A DNA stretch of 64,000 nucleotides from Noviherbaspirillum soli (GTDB lineage: Bacteria; Pseudomonadota; Gammaproteobacteria; Burkholderiales; Burkholderiaceae_D): positions 62,001 to 126,000 of the forward strand of contig NZ_JACYOX010000006.1 of the NCBI RefSeq assembly GCF_015352955.1, given 5' to 3'. The position numbers and the translations under genes are program-made. Shown piece by piece: positions 62,788 to 64,000 of the stretch (position 1 is the stretch's first letter; every line of letters starts with the position of its first letter). Below the pieces are notes generated by a model. It saw nothing but the letters and a program-made list of their open reading frames with translations. It was not told the origin of the DNA and did no database searches.

Positions 62788-64000
62788 TCAGTTAAGCCCA
62801 CGCGGCAAAACGTCTCGCTTCTGCCCCATTCGCCTTTTGACCCGAGCCCAAAACCCCGCGCCAAGCAAATGCAACTCCGAAACCATCGGATGCCTAGTCA
62901 AGCGCAAACCGACATACCATACTGTCGCCAACGGTACCGCCATTATCAAAAGAACCGCAATCGCCGGCAGTGACGCCGGTAAAACCGCCTTCAGCAGCAT
63001 TGCAGTAGCCATGCAAGCCGACGTCACTACAGCACTCGGCCATAATGCCACGAGCATGGTAGTGAAGCGGTGGTGCAAAACGATGTAATGCTGAGCGATC
63101 AGCACCGGAGCAGCAGCGATAGTCGCGGCGCAAATCGCCCAGGCGAAACTTTCGATGTGTCCATTAAACAAAACCACGCCAAATGTGATGCGCGTGATAA
63201 TTGTCACGACTGTCGGCACTGCCGATAGGTAGGGGCGACCAACTGCGGTCAATGCAATCGAAGTGTAATTAAAGACGATACCAATGCTTGCGGCTATGGC
63301 GAGTGCATTGATGGCCGGCACTGCTTCCAGCCACTGAGGTCCGTATAGGGTGATGATGATTTCCCGGCCGAGCAGGTAGGTCAGGCCGAAGGCTGGCCAG
63401 GCAACGGCAGTTACCAGAGATGTAGCCCGATTGAGCAGCGGACCCAGCGGTTCTCCACGGTGGTGCGCCTGTGAAATGTACGAAATCGATCCGTAATTCA
63501 TCGTGCTCCCGGCGACATACCCGAAAATACCTATCGTCGAGCTTGCTCTGCTGAAAAATCCCACCAGCGTGGCGTTACCCAGCTTGCCGAGAAGTATGTC
63601 CCCGATTGCATTATTGATAGAGTTCATGAAGTTGGACAACAGCGTGCCAACGCCGAAGTGAAGCACGTTACGCCAATGTCGGAACGAAGGCATCCATGGC
63701 ATATTTTTGGGCCGCATCAGCGCCAAAGCGCATCCGGTCGCAATGATGTTTGCCAAATTCGCCCATGCCATGCTCATGGTGCCAAAGCCAAGAAAAGCAA
63801 GGCCAAGGCAGGTGATGGCGAAGACGGCAGTGCCTATAACGTTCACGATTGCCTGCTTGCCAGCCTCGAACTCGCGCGCCAGCAAGGAAGTCGTCACCGT
63901 GCCAAAGGGAATGAAAAGGAAACCGATGGCCAGCACTTCCATGACCGGCACCATCCTGGGTTCCGCGAACCACCGCCCAAACCATGGGCTTGCAAGGAAC
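62788..64000 (-). CDS. Wzx-like polysaccharide flippase (MOP/PST family), 5' end outside window
   Basis: 404 residues visible; the frame is still open at the window edge (FLASPWFGRWFAEPRMVPVM at the left of the visible part), so the N-terminus lies beyond 64000. At least ten membrane helices. The pattern fits oligosaccharide flippases of the polysaccharide transport family: PFGTVTTSLLAREF, the FGVGTLLSNFMNSINNAIGD block with GDILLGKLGNATLVGFFSRA, ITLYGPQWLEAVPAINALAIA and a two-helix end. It should move lipid-linked repeat units across the inner membrane. The codon use and GC content are lower than those of the left part, suggesting transfer with a surface polysaccharide locus. The basic C-terminal tail (RVKRRMGQKRD) is cytoplasmic. 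Confidence 0.85.
   Translation of the reverse strand, partial: FLASPWFGRWFAEPRMVPVMEVLAIGFLFIPFGTVTTSLLAREFEAGKQAIVNVIGTAVFAITCLGLAFLGFGTMSMAWANLANIIATGCALALMRPKNMPWMPSFRHWRNVLHFGVGTLLSNFMNSINNAIGDILLGKLGNATLVGFFSRASSTIGIFGYVAGSTMNYGSISYISQAHHRGEPLGPLLNRATSLVTAVAWPAFGLTYLLGREIIITLYGPQWLEAVPAINALAIAASIGIVFNYTSIALTAVGRPYLSAVPTVVTIITRITFGVVLFNGHIESFAWAICAATIAAAPVLIAQHYIVLHHRFTTMLVALWPSAVVTSACMATAMLLKAVLPASLPAIAVLLIMAVPLATVWYVGLRLTRHPMVSELHLLGAGFWARVKRRMGQKRDVLPRGLN

Overview
The window is high-GC DNA from a betaproteobacterium, most likely of the Oxalobacteraceae (Massilia/Herbaspirillum-like). This rests on gene content: a PhaM-type PHB granule protein, class I GshA, DctA, DUF3108 proteins beside queC, many hybrid histidine kinases and GGDEF/EAL proteins. 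There are 44 genes I would defend. No rRNA, tRNA, CRISPR array, integrase or intact insertion sequence was seen.

Left part (1-11.9 kb): a truncated alpha/beta hydrolase, a PagP lipid A palmitoyltransferase, a small secreted protein, a receiver-GGDEF diguanylate cyclase behind a perfect FNR-type palindrome, a membrane protein with a degenerate exonuclease VII-like domain, an NRAMP metal transporter (MntH), the C4-dicarboxylate carrier DctA with a good terminator, and a FeeM-like N-acyltransferase followed by a large membrane PAS-GGDEF-EAL protein.

Middle (12-26 kb): a two-partner secretion pair, a TpsB transporter and a 2830-residue filamentous-haemagglutinin-like TpsA with an extended signal peptide and no recognisable toxin tip. 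Then come minus-strand housekeeping genes: pssA, an AI-2E/PerM-family permease and gshA.

Regulatory and envelope block (26-58 kb): a Crp/Fnr-family regulator, a hybrid kinase, DUF378, DedA, DUF418 and host-attachment-family proteins, the operon DUF3108-DUF3108-queC, a periplasmic amino-acid-type binding protein, PhaM, and a second hybrid kinase. An overlapping operon follows: hybrid kinase, DEDDy 3'-5' exonuclease, CHASE hybrid kinase. Then a basic possible ribbon-helix-helix protein, a CYTH-CHAD triphosphatase, PstS behind a Pho box, a periplasmic glutathione peroxidase, an esterase-like hydrolase, a 26-residue membrane peptide missed by length cut-offs, another hybrid kinase and a membrane GGDEF protein. 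Three or more of the convergent gene junctions carry long perfect hairpins built partly from the 3' coding ends.

Right end (59-64 kb): an orphan VWA (BatA-like) protein, a family 2 glycosyltransferase, a GtrA-like protein, a decayed gene remnant and the 3' part of a Wzx-like flippase, all in less GC-rich DNA. This looks like the edge of a surface polysaccharide locus.

The main theme is sensing and cell-surface adaptation: two diguanylate cyclases and one dual GGDEF-EAL protein, five hybrid kinases, lipid A and polysaccharide modification, and a giant adhesin.
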